DNA of 64,000 nt from Berkiella sp964606325 (GCA_964606325.1 CAZSGE010000004.1:1-64000); one strand, 5' to 3'; positions 8,207 through 17,158 are shown, numbered from the stretch's first letter. Notes: generated by a model from the sequence alone, not told the origin. Translations and numbers: made by a program.

Positions 8207-8881
8207 ATGATGAAAAAAGTTATCACTACCCTCTTTTGCTTAGCATTTGCACATACAAGCTTTGCACTTGGGCCAAATGAAATTAACTTTAAGGGGACAA
8301 AATTATATAAGAGAAATGAAAAGTCACAAAAAAATGTGCTTGTAGCCGAATATGAACCCGCAAATGGATCATCATCCAGCATCGTCTTAACTCATGTTCT
8401 TGATAAAAACGACCCCAGTAAAATAGCCTCCAGTTTAAAAGAGAAGAAATCAATTGAAGTCATGGATGTTGAGAATTTGAATCCCGAAAGTTCAGATGTC
8501 ATGGTAACTTTTGTTAAATTTGACAATGCCAGCTCAAAAGTCGAAAACTCTTTGTGCCGTATTTATAAAAACGCAGGGAATAATGGCAGCCTCGTTTTTC
8601 AATACATCGATAGAAAGAACATTAACAAAGGTGACGGTGCCGCCATTCCTGATTTTACAGCAGTTGCAGATAATCTTAAAACCTTGCCATTAGATAAATA
8701 CATAACGTCTATGTCAGAAACAACAACCGCATATGCGCCTTCTTCAAAACGCCAATATAACAACTACAACACCAGCACAAGCAGCTCCAACAACCTACCT
8801 TGGTATAAACGCCCTGGCGCTAGAACGGGCGCTTCTATGCAACGCGACGCGGAACCTGCTCGACAGTACCGCTATAGATAG
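8207..8881 (+). CDS. Secreted hypothetical protein
   Basis: 224-aa protein with an N-terminal Sec signal peptide (MMKKVITTLFCLAFAHTSFA, cleavage before LGPNE). The mature part has a mixed alpha/beta domain up to about residue 165, then a low-complexity Ser/Asn/Tyr/Arg-rich tail ending RQYRYR. The open frame extends 66 codons upstream into the EamA gene, but the paired ATG at 8207/8210 starts the signal peptide and is preferred. The family is not recognised; periplasmic or secreted location follows from the signal peptide. Confidence 0.7.
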   Translation: MMKKVITTLFCLAFAHTSFALGPNEINFKGTKLYKRNEKSQKNVLVAEYEPANGSSSSIVLTHVLDKNDPSKIASSLKEKKSIEVMDVENLNPESSDVMVTFVKFDNASSKVENSLCRIYKNAGNNGSLVFQYIDRKNINKGDGAAIPDFTAVADNLKTLPLDKYITSMSETTTAYAPSSKRQYNNYNTSTSSSNNLPWYKRPGARTGASMQRDAEPARQYRYR

Positions 8882-8894
8882 ACTTGATTACACC

Positions 8895-8914
8895 GGGGAG
8901 AATCAACTCTCCCC
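8895..8914 (+). terminator. Short GC-rich hairpin
   Basis: A 7-bp stem GGGGAGA / TCTCCCC with a 6-base loop lies 13 bases after the stop of the secreted protein gene. The position suits a terminator, but the following bases are only mildly T-rich. Confidence 0.45.
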
Positions 8915-9003
8915 CTCATCATCTGTGTCTTTGCACCCAAATTGAACCTTTTTTAAGCATCCAAGGTCAATCAACTAATTAAAACAATTCTTTAGGTGCA
9001 AGC

Positions 9004-9390
9004 ATGAAATTGTCAGCGAATTTTTTGGTGATCCCTTTAACAACACTACTCTATGCAGGTAACGTCCATTCCTCTATCACCACATATAATCTCGATAAAA
9101 ATGAGGTTTGCAATCGGATTTTCAATAGCCCGAATTTTAATGATTTCCTGTCATTACGAGAGTTTTTTAGACTTTACCCTCAGTATGTATCCGCTTTTAA
9201 CGCCGCCGATCCCAGATATTGCTTAGATTTGAAAATTGCTTATACATTTTTTTTCAAAAACGAATATAGCCAACAAGACATCTCGCAATTTTACAATAAT
9301 TGCTTAAACTTAAGCGATCAGGAAGTTGCCTTTGAGAATGAGAGTTTTTTGCGTGTACAAAGCGCCATCATTAATTGCCATTTAAAATAA
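9004..9390 (+). CDS. Small secreted Cys-containing protein
   Basis: 128-aa protein with a hydrophobic N-terminal signal sequence (about residues 1-23). The mature part contains four Cys (EVC, RYC, NNC, INC), compatible with two disulfides in the periplasm or outside. No family was recognised. It lies between two other exported-protein genes and is convergent with the 9409-9846 gene. Confidence 0.65.
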   Translation: MKLSANFLVIPLTTLLYAGNVHSSITTYNLDKNEVCNRIFNSPNFNDFLSLREFFRLYPQYVSAFNAADPRYCLDLKIAYTFFFKNEYSQQDISQFYNNCLNLSDQEVAFENESFLRVQSAIINCHLK

Positions 9391-9408
9391 TGACTCTTAA
9401 AGATTGAT

Positions 9409-9846
9409 TTAATTAGCACCACTCATTTGAACTTCAACATCAGTAATATTTTTAATATCTCGCTCTCTTAAAACGATATTACTGATTTTAATTTTCTGGG
9501 TGTTACCTGGCGCAATATGAAGCGTACCGCGTGTTTGCGCAACGATACCCTTTTTATCTTTTAAAATAACTCTGTATTTATAAATGGCTTTGTGATGGGT
9601 GTCATTATGAAATGAAAATGAACCTCTGACTGAATCCATTTGATGCGCCTTGCTGTGGTATAAGCTGATATCACCATAGGTGTTATCATTTATTCTTAAA
9701 GGAATGGTTTTCGCATGTGCTTCGGAAGCTTTGTTTAAATTAAGTGAGCCACTTGCGCTAAATTGGCCATCATGAGACTTTGCTTGCGCAAATGATGAAA
9801 ACAACGAAACGCATAGGATGGCTAAAAAGCCAGCTTTAAATCTCAT
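9409..9846 (-). CDS. Secreted protein, possible beta-sandwich
   Basis: 145-aa exported protein. The signal peptide runs MRFKAGFLAILCVSLFSSFAQA with cleavage before KSHDG. The mature part alternates polar and hydrophobic residues (YKYRVILKDKKGIVAQTRG, then IKISNIVLRERDI) in a way typical of an Ig-like or FxLYD-type beta-sandwich, but no family can be named firmly. The ATG at 9846 follows AAGGAAGGG and is preferred over the start six codons upstream. Confidence 0.7.
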   Translation of the reverse strand: MRFKAGFLAILCVSLFSSFAQAKSHDGQFSASGSLNLNKASEAHAKTIPLRINDNTYGDISLYHSKAHQMDSVRGSFSFHNDTHHKAIYKYRVILKDKKGIVAQTRGTLHIAPGNTQKIKISNIVLRERDIKNITDVEVQMSGAN

Positions 9847-9928
9847 AACCCTTCCTTGATTCAATTTAATACTTAGAGAATAAATCTATCGGCGCCATTT
9901 AGCAAAGGTAAAGCAAACAAAAGCGGGT

Positions 9929-11419
9929 TTAACGCCGCCCTTGTCTTTTGTGCTTGGTGCGCGCAGCTACACCTTCAACCGGTTGATTTTGCTCAACTTC
10001 TGGCTTTTTGCGTGAGGTTTGTTTATGGCGCTTCGCTGCTGGCGTGATAGGGGGGGCAACCTTTTCCCTAGGCTTTGGGTGCTCCAGACCATAGAGGAAG
10101 TCATTGATTTCTTTTTGCAATTCTCTATCGTGTTTTAACTCTTCTCTATAAAGTGGCTGCCTAGTAAATGGATTTTCAAGCTTTTGATCGAGCGAAAGGG
10201 TGATATTGGATAAATCAAACCGTTGTGGCGCTCTTTTGTCATAAACGGGATCATCCATTAATCCCAACCCAATGGCGCACAGATAATTTTCAGGAACATC
10301 GATTTCTGGCAAGCCTTTACTTTTGCAGCGCTCGTTAATTTTTTCTAAACGTTGTTCATTCGTTAACTTTACTTTTTCTAAATGCTCTGATGATAAATCA
10401 CCATCATCATATTCAAAAGCATCCACCTCATCTTCTTCATGATGAAGATCATTTTCAGAGCCAGCAGGATGTTGGGGACCATTATTCACACGCATGTATT
10501 GATGTGAAAAATGATATACTTTATCGGTTAATTCATTTTCATCAATGATAGCACTACTCAATAATGCAAGTTGTAATTGAGTAATGTTGCTTATAAGTAC
10601 ATGATTGTGATTCTCAATAAAATGGATGTTTGCATCATTTAATATGCGTCTTGTTCTTAGCGTCAAATAGCCTCCATGAAAAAGCTTCACGTCACGATTT
10701 GAAGACAATTTCATTTTATAAATATTTCCGTAATGACTGGTGCTGATTAAGGTAAGAACTTCTCTTCCATATTTATGCTTTTGTTGTGAAATCCAGCTTG
10801 GCATTGCTATCACAGATCGCATCGTGCTGGTATTAAACCCAAAATCAGCTTCTAGTTTAGTTTTAAACTTAGTTACCATGCCACGCACTTCAGGCGCCTC
10901 TTTGCTCACATGGTACAAAAAGTTGCTAATAAAGCTTTGATTGTTGGTTTTCAATTTTAGATTGTACCCATTAAATTTTATTAAATGTGAAAAACCATTA
11001 TGCATTAATGTCCGGCTCAAACTTTGATAAACATGATCATTTGCAGAAGTAACTGTTATTTCATAATAACCATCATTACTCCTTTTCATGCTGATATCTA
11101 AAATGCGAGGCGAAAAAGGGGATTTATTGGTGAACACTACGTGGTTTCTATCCCAAGATACAAGGTTATCCGCTCGCCAACTAAAGCGTGAAATCAGGAT
11201 ATTTAAACCCGACATCAAAAACTGCCTGACAGGTGTAATAACCCATGGCGCCATAAATAAGGCGCTTGCACCTAGGTAAAGCCCAGCGCTCTTGAGTGTT
11301 AGGCCTTGAAAGAAAGCATAAACAAAAGGAGCGATGCCTGACACAAAACCGATGCTTGAAATGGTTAAACCTAACGCGATGGCAGCAAATGCAGCAGCTT
11401 TAATGAGTTTAGAAGCCAT
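9929..11419 (-). CDS. Membrane-anchored U-box protein (putative E3 ubiquitin ligase)
   Basis: 496-aa protein. Two hydrophobic stretches near residues 10-60 form a membrane hairpin. A middle domain of unknown family follows (about 90-300), then an acidic linker (320-350), then a U-box-like domain at about 374-446: VPENYLCAIGLGLMDDPV at its start and NPFTRQPLYREELKHDREL at its end. These match the U-box consensus closely, except that the usual CPI is CAI. The tail is very basic (KRHKQTSRKKP, KHKRQGRR). U-boxes recruit eukaryotic E2 enzymes; bacteria lack ubiquitin, so a host target is implied, as for Legionella LubX. Delivery by a secretion system is inferred. AGGT precedes the ATG. Confidence 0.8.
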   Translation of the reverse strand: MASKLIKAAAFAAIALGLTISSIGFVSGIAPFVYAFFQGLTLKSAGLYLGASALFMAPWVITPVRQFLMSGLNILISRFSWRADNLVSWDRNHVVFTNKSPFSPRILDISMKRSNDGYYEITVTSANDHVYQSLSRTLMHNGFSHLIKFNGYNLKLKTNNQSFISNFLYHVSKEAPEVRGMVTKFKTKLEADFGFNTSTMRSVIAMPSWISQQKHKYGREVLTLISTSHYGNIYKMKLSSNRDVKLFHGGYLTLRTRRILNDANIHFIENHNHVLISNITQLQLALLSSAIIDENELTDKVYHFSHQYMRVNNGPQHPAGSENDLHHEEDEVDAFEYDDGDLSSEHLEKVKLTNEQRLEKINERCKSKGLPEIDVPENYLCAIGLGLMDDPVYDKRAPQRFDLSNITLSLDQKLENPFTRQPLYREELKHDRELQKEINDFLYGLEHPKPREKVAPPITPAAKRHKQTSRKKPEVEQNQPVEGVAARTKHKRQGRR

Positions 11420-11599
11420 AAAATTACCTGTGTTAACTTTCTTGGGCCCAAGTCTATCATCAGGTTAACTATATTAAAATCATCTTTTGTTATTTAATAA
11501 CCTTTTTTATTCGTGACTATGCACTCTTTTGGTTGTGAAATTCAATGGTTGAGTCTATTGGCCGATATAAGTAAATCAAGGGGCTATTAAGGGGAAGCA

Positions 11600-11824
11600 A
11601 TGAAAAAGAAAAATGGTGACAAACAAGATATTATTTGGCCTGTTTCAAGTAAAGTGGTCAAAAAAGAGCCCCCCCTTGGCCATCACCAGCACCCCGAAGA
11701 ACCAGGTGGTGATCACCATCATGCCCATGATGAAGCGCGCATCAAAGAAAGCAAACGCGTATGGGATGAAAAACACCGGCATGATCTGCCACCTAAATCA
11801 AAAGGCAAAAAGCCTAGCGCATAA
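11600..11824 (+). CDS. Small His-rich hydrophilic protein
   Basis: 74-aa highly charged protein rich in His, Lys, Glu and Pro (HHQHPEE, DHHHAHDEA), without hydrophobic core. A strong AGGGGA lies just upstream of the ATG. The His clusters could bind metal ions, but that is only suggested by composition. An overlapping frame starting at 11613 has poorer start context and is taken as a shadow. No family was recognised. Confidence 0.55.
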   Translation: MKKKNGDKQDIIWPVSSKVVKKEPPLGHHQHPEEPGGDHHHAHDEARIKESKRVWDEKHRHDLPPKSKGKKPSA

Positions 11825-11859
11825 AGATGCCCTTTTATCTTTGCCATTCACGATAGAGT

Positions 11860-11874
11860 GTTATGTTACATAAC
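11860..11874. promoter_or_regulatory. Palindrome upstream of M15 peptidase
   Basis: GTTATGT-T-ACATAAC is a perfect 7-bp dyad around a central base, about 80 bases upstream of the peptidase gene. It could be an operator for a dimeric regulator; nothing else supports it. Confidence 0.3.
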
Positions 11875-11953
11875 GTGACACTACACAACGCCTATCCCCT
11901 AAAAATGATATGATCCAAATCCTTTTGGCTTCTTCTGTTTAGATTTTATACCT

Positions 11954-12613
11954 ATGTTGAAAAATATCCTGTGTTCCATTTTATTACTATTCACGCCATT
12001 ACTTCAGGCTTTTGAAACAATAGATGAATTGTTACCTAATACCATAACATCGATATCATCTCTTCCCAATCTCAAACAAAAATTGCAAAAGAGAGATAGA
12101 ATTTGTGAACCCTACATCAATGAACTCACCGTTGTGAAGGTACCTTACATTGGGTTTGATCATAAAGAACATACTGGCGCCATTATTATTCATCAAGCGC
12201 TCTCACAAGATATCTTGGAAATCTTTCAAGTTTTACACCAACATCAATTCCCTATTGAAAAAATTCACCCTTTTGGCAATGGTTCCAACGTCACCCTCTC
12301 TTATAATTGTCGCTTGGTAACCGACCAAAAAGGCATATTGTCTCAGCATAGTTTTGGTCGTGCGATTGATATAAATCCCCTCCTGAACCCCTATGTAAAG
12401 GGCGATATGATTATCCCGCCAAGTGGAAAAAAATATATTGATCGTGCTTTAAATCATCAAGGGCAAATCAGCAAAGAAAGTTTAATCTATACACTTTTTG
12501 CAGAGCGTGGTTGGGATTGGGGTGGAAGTTGGTATGACTTGCTGGATTATCAACACTTTGAAAAAAGGGCAAATGGCGAAAAAAGAAATCCCTACGGCTA
12601 CGATAGTAATTAA
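11954..12613 (+). CDS. M15-family peptidase (D-Ala-D-Ala carboxypeptidase-like)
   Basis: 219-aa exported zinc peptidase. A signal peptide covers residues 1-19. The M15 zinc-binding pattern is visible: SQHSFGRAIDINP (His132, Asp139) and DYQHFE (His201), with WDWGGSW between them, as in the M15 subfamily of endolysin and L-alanyl-D-glutamate or D-Ala-D-Ala peptidases. It probably trims peptidoglycan stem peptides in the periplasm. Length fits the family. The two Cys after the signal peptide (51 and 119) might form a disulfide. It is likely monocistronic. Confidence 0.85.
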   Translation: MLKNILCSILLLFTPLLQAFETIDELLPNTITSISSLPNLKQKLQKRDRICEPYINELTVVKVPYIGFDHKEHTGAIIIHQALSQDILEIFQVLHQHQFPIEKIHPFGNGSNVTLSYNCRLVTDQKGILSQHSFGRAIDINPLLNPYVKGDMIIPPSGKKYIDRALNHQGQISKESLIYTLFAERGWDWGGSWYDLLDYQHFEKRANGEKRNPYGYDSN

Positions 12614-12702
12614 ACAAACTTAATATTGATATATAGAAATATTTAAATGTTGTAGTATTATAATAATGCTCGTTTCTATATCGATATTACAAGGAGTCTA
12701 TC

Positions 12703-12807
12703 ATGGCAAATAAAGAACAAAAATCATCAAAAAATGCTAAAAAAGAACCTAAGCTGGACCTAAAACAAAAGCGCGCTTTGAAGAAAGCGAAAAAGGAAGG
12801 TAAATAA
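12703..12807 (+). CDS. 34-aa Lys-rich small protein
   Basis: Short ORF beginning MANKEQKSSKNAKKEPK and ending KKAKKEGK, with a strong AAGGAG seven bases before the ATG and a possible -10 TATAAT at 12659-12664. More than a third of its residues are Lys. Small basic proteins of this style occur in Gammaproteobacteria, but no function is known to me. The good ribosome-binding site and the codon-like composition argue that it is translated. Confidence 0.6.
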   Translation: MANKEQKSSKNAKKEPKLDLKQKRALKKAKKEGK

Positions 12808-12927
12808 AGTTTACTTTTCTTGAGGCTTTGGGCAACCAAAGCCTTGCTCTGCTTAATTGCTTACATCCCCCTCACGACTTATACTCAGCTTCTTTCAAAT
12901 ATCGTTCAATTCAATGTAAGAGATCCC

Positions 12928-13737
12928 ATGACTACCCGCACCATCAAAGTTGTACCATACGATCCCCTTTGGCCAACGCTTTTTAAAAATGAAGCGTCCC
13001 TTCTTGAGAACGCTTTGGGCGATAATCTCATTCGCATTCACCATATCGGTAGCACCTCCGTTGAAGGGTTAAGCGCCAAACCGATAATCGACATGATCCC
13101 TGAAGTGAAAGATATTCAAGCGGTTGATAAAGCTAATGGTGCCATGGAAGCCCTCGGGTATACCGTGAAAGGTGAGTATGGGATCCCCTTTCGCCAATTT
13201 TTTTCCAAAGAAAATTATAATGTTCATGTCTTTGAACAAGGCAATACTGAAATAGCGCGTCATGTTAATTTTAGTGCCTATTTGCGCGCACATCCTGTTT
13301 ATCTTAAAGCATATCAACAAGTCAAAATCGATGCCGCGCAAACTTACATTCACGATATCGTTGGCTATTGCAATGCTAAAGATGCGCTTATTCAAGACAT
13401 CGATAATTTGGCAAGCCCTCCCTATTTAAGGGTTGTGCAAACTTGTTTAGATAGTGAATGGGAAGCATATCATCGCATTTATGAGCAAGAAGTCGCCTCA
13501 AAGAACAAACCCTATCATAAAGAGTCCGACGTTTTTGCAGATCCCAATCATAAGCATTTTATTCTTCGATATGGCTCAGAAATGATCGGCATTTTGCACA
13601 TGGAATATATTGCGAAGAAAAATGCCATCATTCATGCATTAGCGATTACCAAAGGGCAAGAGAGTAAAGAAAACGAAGCATTTCTCTATGAATTTGCGAA
13701 AAAGTGGCTAAGGCATCAGGGGAAGATTCTTATATAG
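12928..13737 (+). CDS. GrpB (UPF0157) domain fused to GNAT-like domain
   Basis: 269-aa protein. Residues about 5-165 are a GrpB/UPF0157 nucleotidyltransferase-fold domain (VVPYDPLWPTLF; HHIGSTSVEGLSAKPIIDM; RHVNFSAYLRAHP). Residues about 170-269 look like the first part of a GNAT acetyltransferase. That part ends at AKKWLRHQGKILI, before the last strands expected for a GNAT fold, so the C-terminus seems truncated. The ATG at 12928 begins right at the GrpB domain; an upstream ATG at 12820 would add a hydrophobic extension that family members lack. The last 8 bases overlap the convergent glycosyltransferase gene. Biochemical role unknown. Confidence 0.75.
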   Translation: MTTRTIKVVPYDPLWPTLFKNEASLLENALGDNLIRIHHIGSTSVEGLSAKPIIDMIPEVKDIQAVDKANGAMEALGYTVKGEYGIPFRQFFSKENYNVHVFEQGNTEIARHVNFSAYLRAHPVYLKAYQQVKIDAAQTYIHDIVGYCNAKDALIQDIDNLASPPYLRVVQTCLDSEWEAYHRIYEQEVASKNKPYHKESDVFADPNHKHFILRYGSEMIGILHMEYIAKKNAIIHALAITKGQESKENEAFLYEFAKKWLRHQGKILI

Positions 13738-15109
13738 GGTTGCCCTTACATAATATTTTCTGTTGCCCAAGACTTGGATCAACCTCTGCCCCAGCTTTAA
13801 GCTTCATGCGCTTAAGCTTTTCCAACTCTCCCAACGGGGTCCAAGATTGATCCGAACTTGGTGCCACTAACGCAAGGGGATCCGCTGACTCTTTTGTTTG
13901 ACTGGTCATTTGTCTAAAGCTATTTTGTGTTTTAAAAGCGTTTCCCAAACCATTTTCAGCTATACCCGCTCTTTTATAGGAGTCACAATAGTTATCCCAT
14001 TGTTCAGGAGGTGAAACAATTGCCACAAAGTCGTTACCCCTTATAGAAAATCCTCGTTGAGGTACGGTTTCAGGATTTAAGGCATAATAATTGATAGGGC
14101 CAGATATCAAGCTCACTGAAAACACATAAAGATTATGTTTTAAAAGGGCAAGTTTTTTCTCTAAAATTTCGTTAGTAGAAAATTGTAAATCCGGATCAGC
14201 TTGAACGCGCCATAATAAATAATCTAATTTATTATTTTCCAGATAGGCGAGATAGGCTTTTTCCTTTGAAATTTCTGTTATATTTTCTTTGTTAACTTTA
14301 TCGCTTGCTTGAATCTTCGTTAATTTGACACGACAATACTCTTCTATGGTTAAGCCTAAAACATATTGTCTGAAGGCAAAGATATCACTCGTGGGATTTT
14401 CCTTGAAATACTGACGAATAAATGTTGCTTCATCACCTGTGCCTAAATCCACGTTAAGACCCTTCACTGGATGAGTAAGCATTGCTTCCAAAGGTTTGGC
14501 ATAGCGCGAAATGATTGAATCTTGAACGGCAGTAATTTTTTCTAATGCCTCTTTGCTCAAACGCCCACTTGATGCAGGATCAAATGAAAATACGAGACAC
14601 TCATTGTTTAAACAAGGCTGTGAAATACCAGCTTCTTGCACAAATTCTACAGCAAGCAAAACCGGCGCTTTAGTTTTCAAACTGGGTTTCACATTTTCAA
14701 ACTGTAATTCAACATCAAAATCAGAATAAATACCGCATTTTTCAACAATGGCGACAATCGCGCGCGTGCAGTCTGATGCGCCAGCCATATTGCCGCCTTT
14801 ATTTTGTGCTGCACACTCAATTTCTTGTTTTGCTAAAGTGTAAAGTGCTTTATCTTTATCACTTCTTAAAAATTGCGGGATATCTTTATCAAAATCAATT
14901 GGCTTTATGCCATTTTTTTTACAAAAAGCAAACAGGTTATCCTGGGCTTTACTTGACAACGTTGCTGAACTAAAAATAAAAGTGAAATGATGCGATGGAT
15001 TTTGCTCCCGCGCAGTGATAAAACGTGATTGATTTTCCTCATCTAAAAAAACTTCAGCATTTTTGCTAAACCAAATTTTATAATGATATGTTGTATCAAT
15101 CTGCCACAT
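13730..15109 (-). CDS. Putative DxD glycosyltransferase, toxin/effector type
   Basis: 459-aa protein. Residues 107-132 (NMAGASDCTRA, then GIYSDFDVEL) carry the SD..R and D-x-D signature (Asp130, Asp132) of GT-A glycosyltransferases of the TcdA/TcdB, SetA and Gly_transf_sug group, which bind a nucleotide sugar through Mn2+. The N-terminus (WQIDTTYHYKIWFSKN, then FTFIFSSATLS) has the expected first Rossmann strand. There is no signal peptide or membrane helix. Such enzymes in intracellular bacteria glycosylate host proteins, so an effector role is inferred. GAGG precedes the ATG at 15109; an upstream start would add seven residues. Acceptor and sugar are unknown. Confidence 0.65.
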   Translation of the reverse strand: MWQIDTTYHYKIWFSKNAEVFLDEENQSRFITAREQNPSHHFTFIFSSATLSSKAQDNLFAFCKKNGIKPIDFDKDIPQFLRSDKDKALYTLAKQEIECAAQNKGGNMAGASDCTRAIVAIVEKCGIYSDFDVELQFENVKPSLKTKAPVLLAVEFVQEAGISQPCLNNECLVFSFDPASSGRLSKEALEKITAVQDSIISRYAKPLEAMLTHPVKGLNVDLGTGDEATFIRQYFKENPTSDIFAFRQYVLGLTIEEYCRVKLTKIQASDKVNKENITEISKEKAYLAYLENNKLDYLLWRVQADPDLQFSTNEILEKKLALLKHNLYVFSVSLISGPINYYALNPETVPQRGFSIRGNDFVAIVSPPEQWDNYCDSYKRAGIAENGLGNAFKTQNSFRQMTSQTKESADPLALVAPSSDQSWTPLGELEKLKRMKLKAGAEVDPSLGQQKILCKGNPI

Positions 15110-15170
15110 CTTGCCACCTCTTAAAAGCAAGGTGGCATGCTAACATTTGAATATTGTCTTGTCAAAGAAC

Positions 15171-15377
15171 TTAGCAGCCTTTATCTAAAATATGGCAGCA
15201 CTTACCCGTCTCAAAATATCCTTTAAATTTCAGCATATTTCCATACATATTGACCGGCTTAAATTGGCACATTTGGATCTGTGGAGAATGATGAACTAAA
15301 GATTGTCGTTGATAAACCCTATCATAAGCTACTTGAGAAGCGGAATAAGCAATCAATAGCGCTAAAAATGTTTTCAT
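15171..15377 (-). CDS. Small secreted Cys-rich protein
   Basis: 68-aa protein with an N-terminal hydrophobic segment (MKTFLALLIAYSASQVA) and four Cys in the mature part (QMCQ, GKCCH, KGC at the very end). It lies just upstream of the glycosyltransferase gene on the same strand. A GTG two codons earlier is an alternative start. Family not recognised. Confidence 0.5.
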   Translation of the reverse strand: MKTFLALLIAYSASQVAYDRVYQRQSLVHHSPQIQMCQFKPVNMYGNMLKFKGYFETGKCCHILDKGC

Positions 15378-15455
15378 AAGCACGTCTTTTTTTGCTTCAA
15401 TAGCTTCTAGACTGTGCTCGTTTGCTATAAGTTCAATATCAGCGCTACTACACCC

Positions 15456-16364
15456 TTAGTCTTGCGACCTTTCAAGATGCGAAGCAATCATATTTAACAT
15501 CGGTGTATTGATATGTTGCTCTTTAGCAATTTTTAAAACATTATCGATGATATACTCTTTCTCAATGGGTTTACCTTCGTAATAATCCCTAAACATACTT
15601 GGGTAATATTCTTTAAATCCCATAGTCAATTCCAACATTTTTAACACATCATTTTGAGTGATCTCCACTCCTTGTGTATGCGCAATTTCTACGATTTCAT
15701 TCATCACGGCTCTTACAATAGTCACATAAGGTGATTTTGAAGCCAGTGAACTGGAATCTTGCTTGTAGATAATCGAAAGAGAAGAAAATGGCACGTTCCA
15801 TAATAATTTTCGCCATCTTATTTCCCGATATGAGGTGAAAATTTTAGAATTGATGATAATCGGGGATTTTGCAAACAAGGATTGCATCAATTCGCACGCC
15901 TTACTTGTATTAAATGGTGCTAATCGAAGCTCGCCTATAATCGGGATCTCAACCAAGGTTGGACCTTCTCTGTAAGCACCCATACTGGAGATACCACATA
16001 CAATGGCACATTCTTTAGAAAACTGGGAAATCCACTCTTCGTTACCAATACCATTTTGAATAATCAATATAATGCTATCTGGTTTTAAACAATTTACCAG
16101 CAATGATTCAATCATTTTATTTTCAGTGGTTTTAAGTGAAATGATAACAATGTCAGAGGGTGGCAACGTCTGCGGTGATTGATGAATCAGTGGGGCCTTA
16201 ATTTCAAGGTTCTGTTCTTTTTGAGAAAAATGCAAAGTAAAACTATTATTTTGCTGCATCGCTTTAAAGTCATTGCGCACCAAATAATGCACTTCATGAT
16301 CAAAACTCAATAAGCCACCATAGGTTTTACCCAGCGCACCTGCGCCAATAACGGAAATCTTCAT
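15456..16364 (-). CDS. Ketopantoate reductase-like (ApbA/PanE family)
   Basis: 302-aa NADPH-dependent reductase of the 2-dehydropantoate 2-reductase family. The Rossmann motif GAGALGKTYGGLL is at residues 7-19. The C-terminal helical domain has the family pattern (WRKLLWNVPFSSLS, then PSMFRDYYEGKPIEKEYI) that includes the catalytic Lys and Asn region. In the pantothenate pathway the enzyme reduces ketopantoate to pantoate. Paralogues with other substrates are common, so panE is not assigned firmly. Its start overlaps the stop of the upstream GNAT gene by four bases, so the two are translationally coupled. Confidence 0.82.
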   Translation of the reverse strand: MKISVIGAGALGKTYGGLLSFDHEVHYLVRNDFKAMQQNNSFTLHFSQKEQNLEIKAPLIHQSPQTLPPSDIVIISLKTTENKMIESLLVNCLKPDSIILIIQNGIGNEEWISQFSKECAIVCGISSMGAYREGPTLVEIPIIGELRLAPFNTSKACELMQSLFAKSPIIINSKIFTSYREIRWRKLLWNVPFSSLSIIYKQDSSSLASKSPYVTIVRAVMNEIVEIAHTQGVEITQNDVLKMLELTMGFKEYYPSMFRDYYEGKPIEKEYIIDNVLKIAKEQHINTPMLNMIASHLERSQD

Positions 16365-16897
16365 TTATTTACCTTTGAATCAAAAGAAAAAATAATCATT
16401 TGATGATCTTCAGGATGTGTAAGCAATTTTTTTTCTTGGGAAAATTTACCCTTCGTAAAACCGTCAATTAAACGCTTCCAAAAATGTAATGCACCTGTAT
16501 TCTGAGGTATAACTGCGACTTCCCACTCACCAATGAATTGTTCAAAAATGGCTAAGGCTATTTGTTGGCCTATTTTTCGGCGCTGATAAGGTGCAAGAAC
16601 GAAAAATTCCCCCATATTCCAATCAGCATGTGGGTTGGTCGTTATTTTATTCACCATAGCAAATCCCGCGGGATGGCCATCTACGCGAATTAAAAAAGGA
16701 TATCTTTCTTTATCTTTAAAATAGGTCTTAAGATCTTGTAGCAATTTATCTGAAGCATAGTTGCCAGACAACGGAAATTCCCACCCAGGTAATTGCCCGC
16801 AGTATCGCGCCATATCATATTCATAGTACAGGGCTAAAGGTTCAATCAGACCGAATTCATGAGGCTTTAGCTTTATTAAGTCAGGTTTTACTTGCAT
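16361..16897 (-). CDS. GNAT-family N-acetyltransferase, paralogue
   Basis: 178-aa acetyltransferase-like protein with the acetyl-CoA loop YQRRKIGQQIALAIFEQF and the following WEVAVIPQNTGALHFWKRL. It is a paralogue of the protein at 4657-5199 (same YEYDMARY start region, ADWNMGEFFVL, and FDSK near the end). It is the first gene of a two-gene operon with the ketopantoate reductase-like gene (4-base overlap). Substrate unknown. Confidence 0.83.
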   Translation of the reverse strand: MQVKPDLIKLKPHEFGLIEPLALYYEYDMARYCGQLPGWEFPLSGNYASDKLLQDLKTYFKDKERYPFLIRVDGHPAGFAMVNKITTNPHADWNMGEFFVLAPYQRRKIGQQIALAIFEQFIGEWEVAVIPQNTGALHFWKRLIDGFTKGKFSQEKKLLTHPEDHQMIIFSFDSKVNK

Positions 16898-17158
16898 ATA
16901 AGTTATTCTACTGATTTATTAATTTATTGCCTTCTATTATACCTTGAATTAACCAATGCGTTTACTCTTGCAAAAAAATTGGCCACAAGCTGTGCCAACA
17001 AACCAAAACAATGCGTGCATAGTATTAAAAAATCACTCAATAACCTCCACTTTTACTTTATTATAAATATATTTTTCCAAAACCGTTGTACTCGCTATGT
17101 TTTTAAAAATGGATGTGATAAATATTGCGCATCTTAATTACTGAGATGCTTCCCCACT

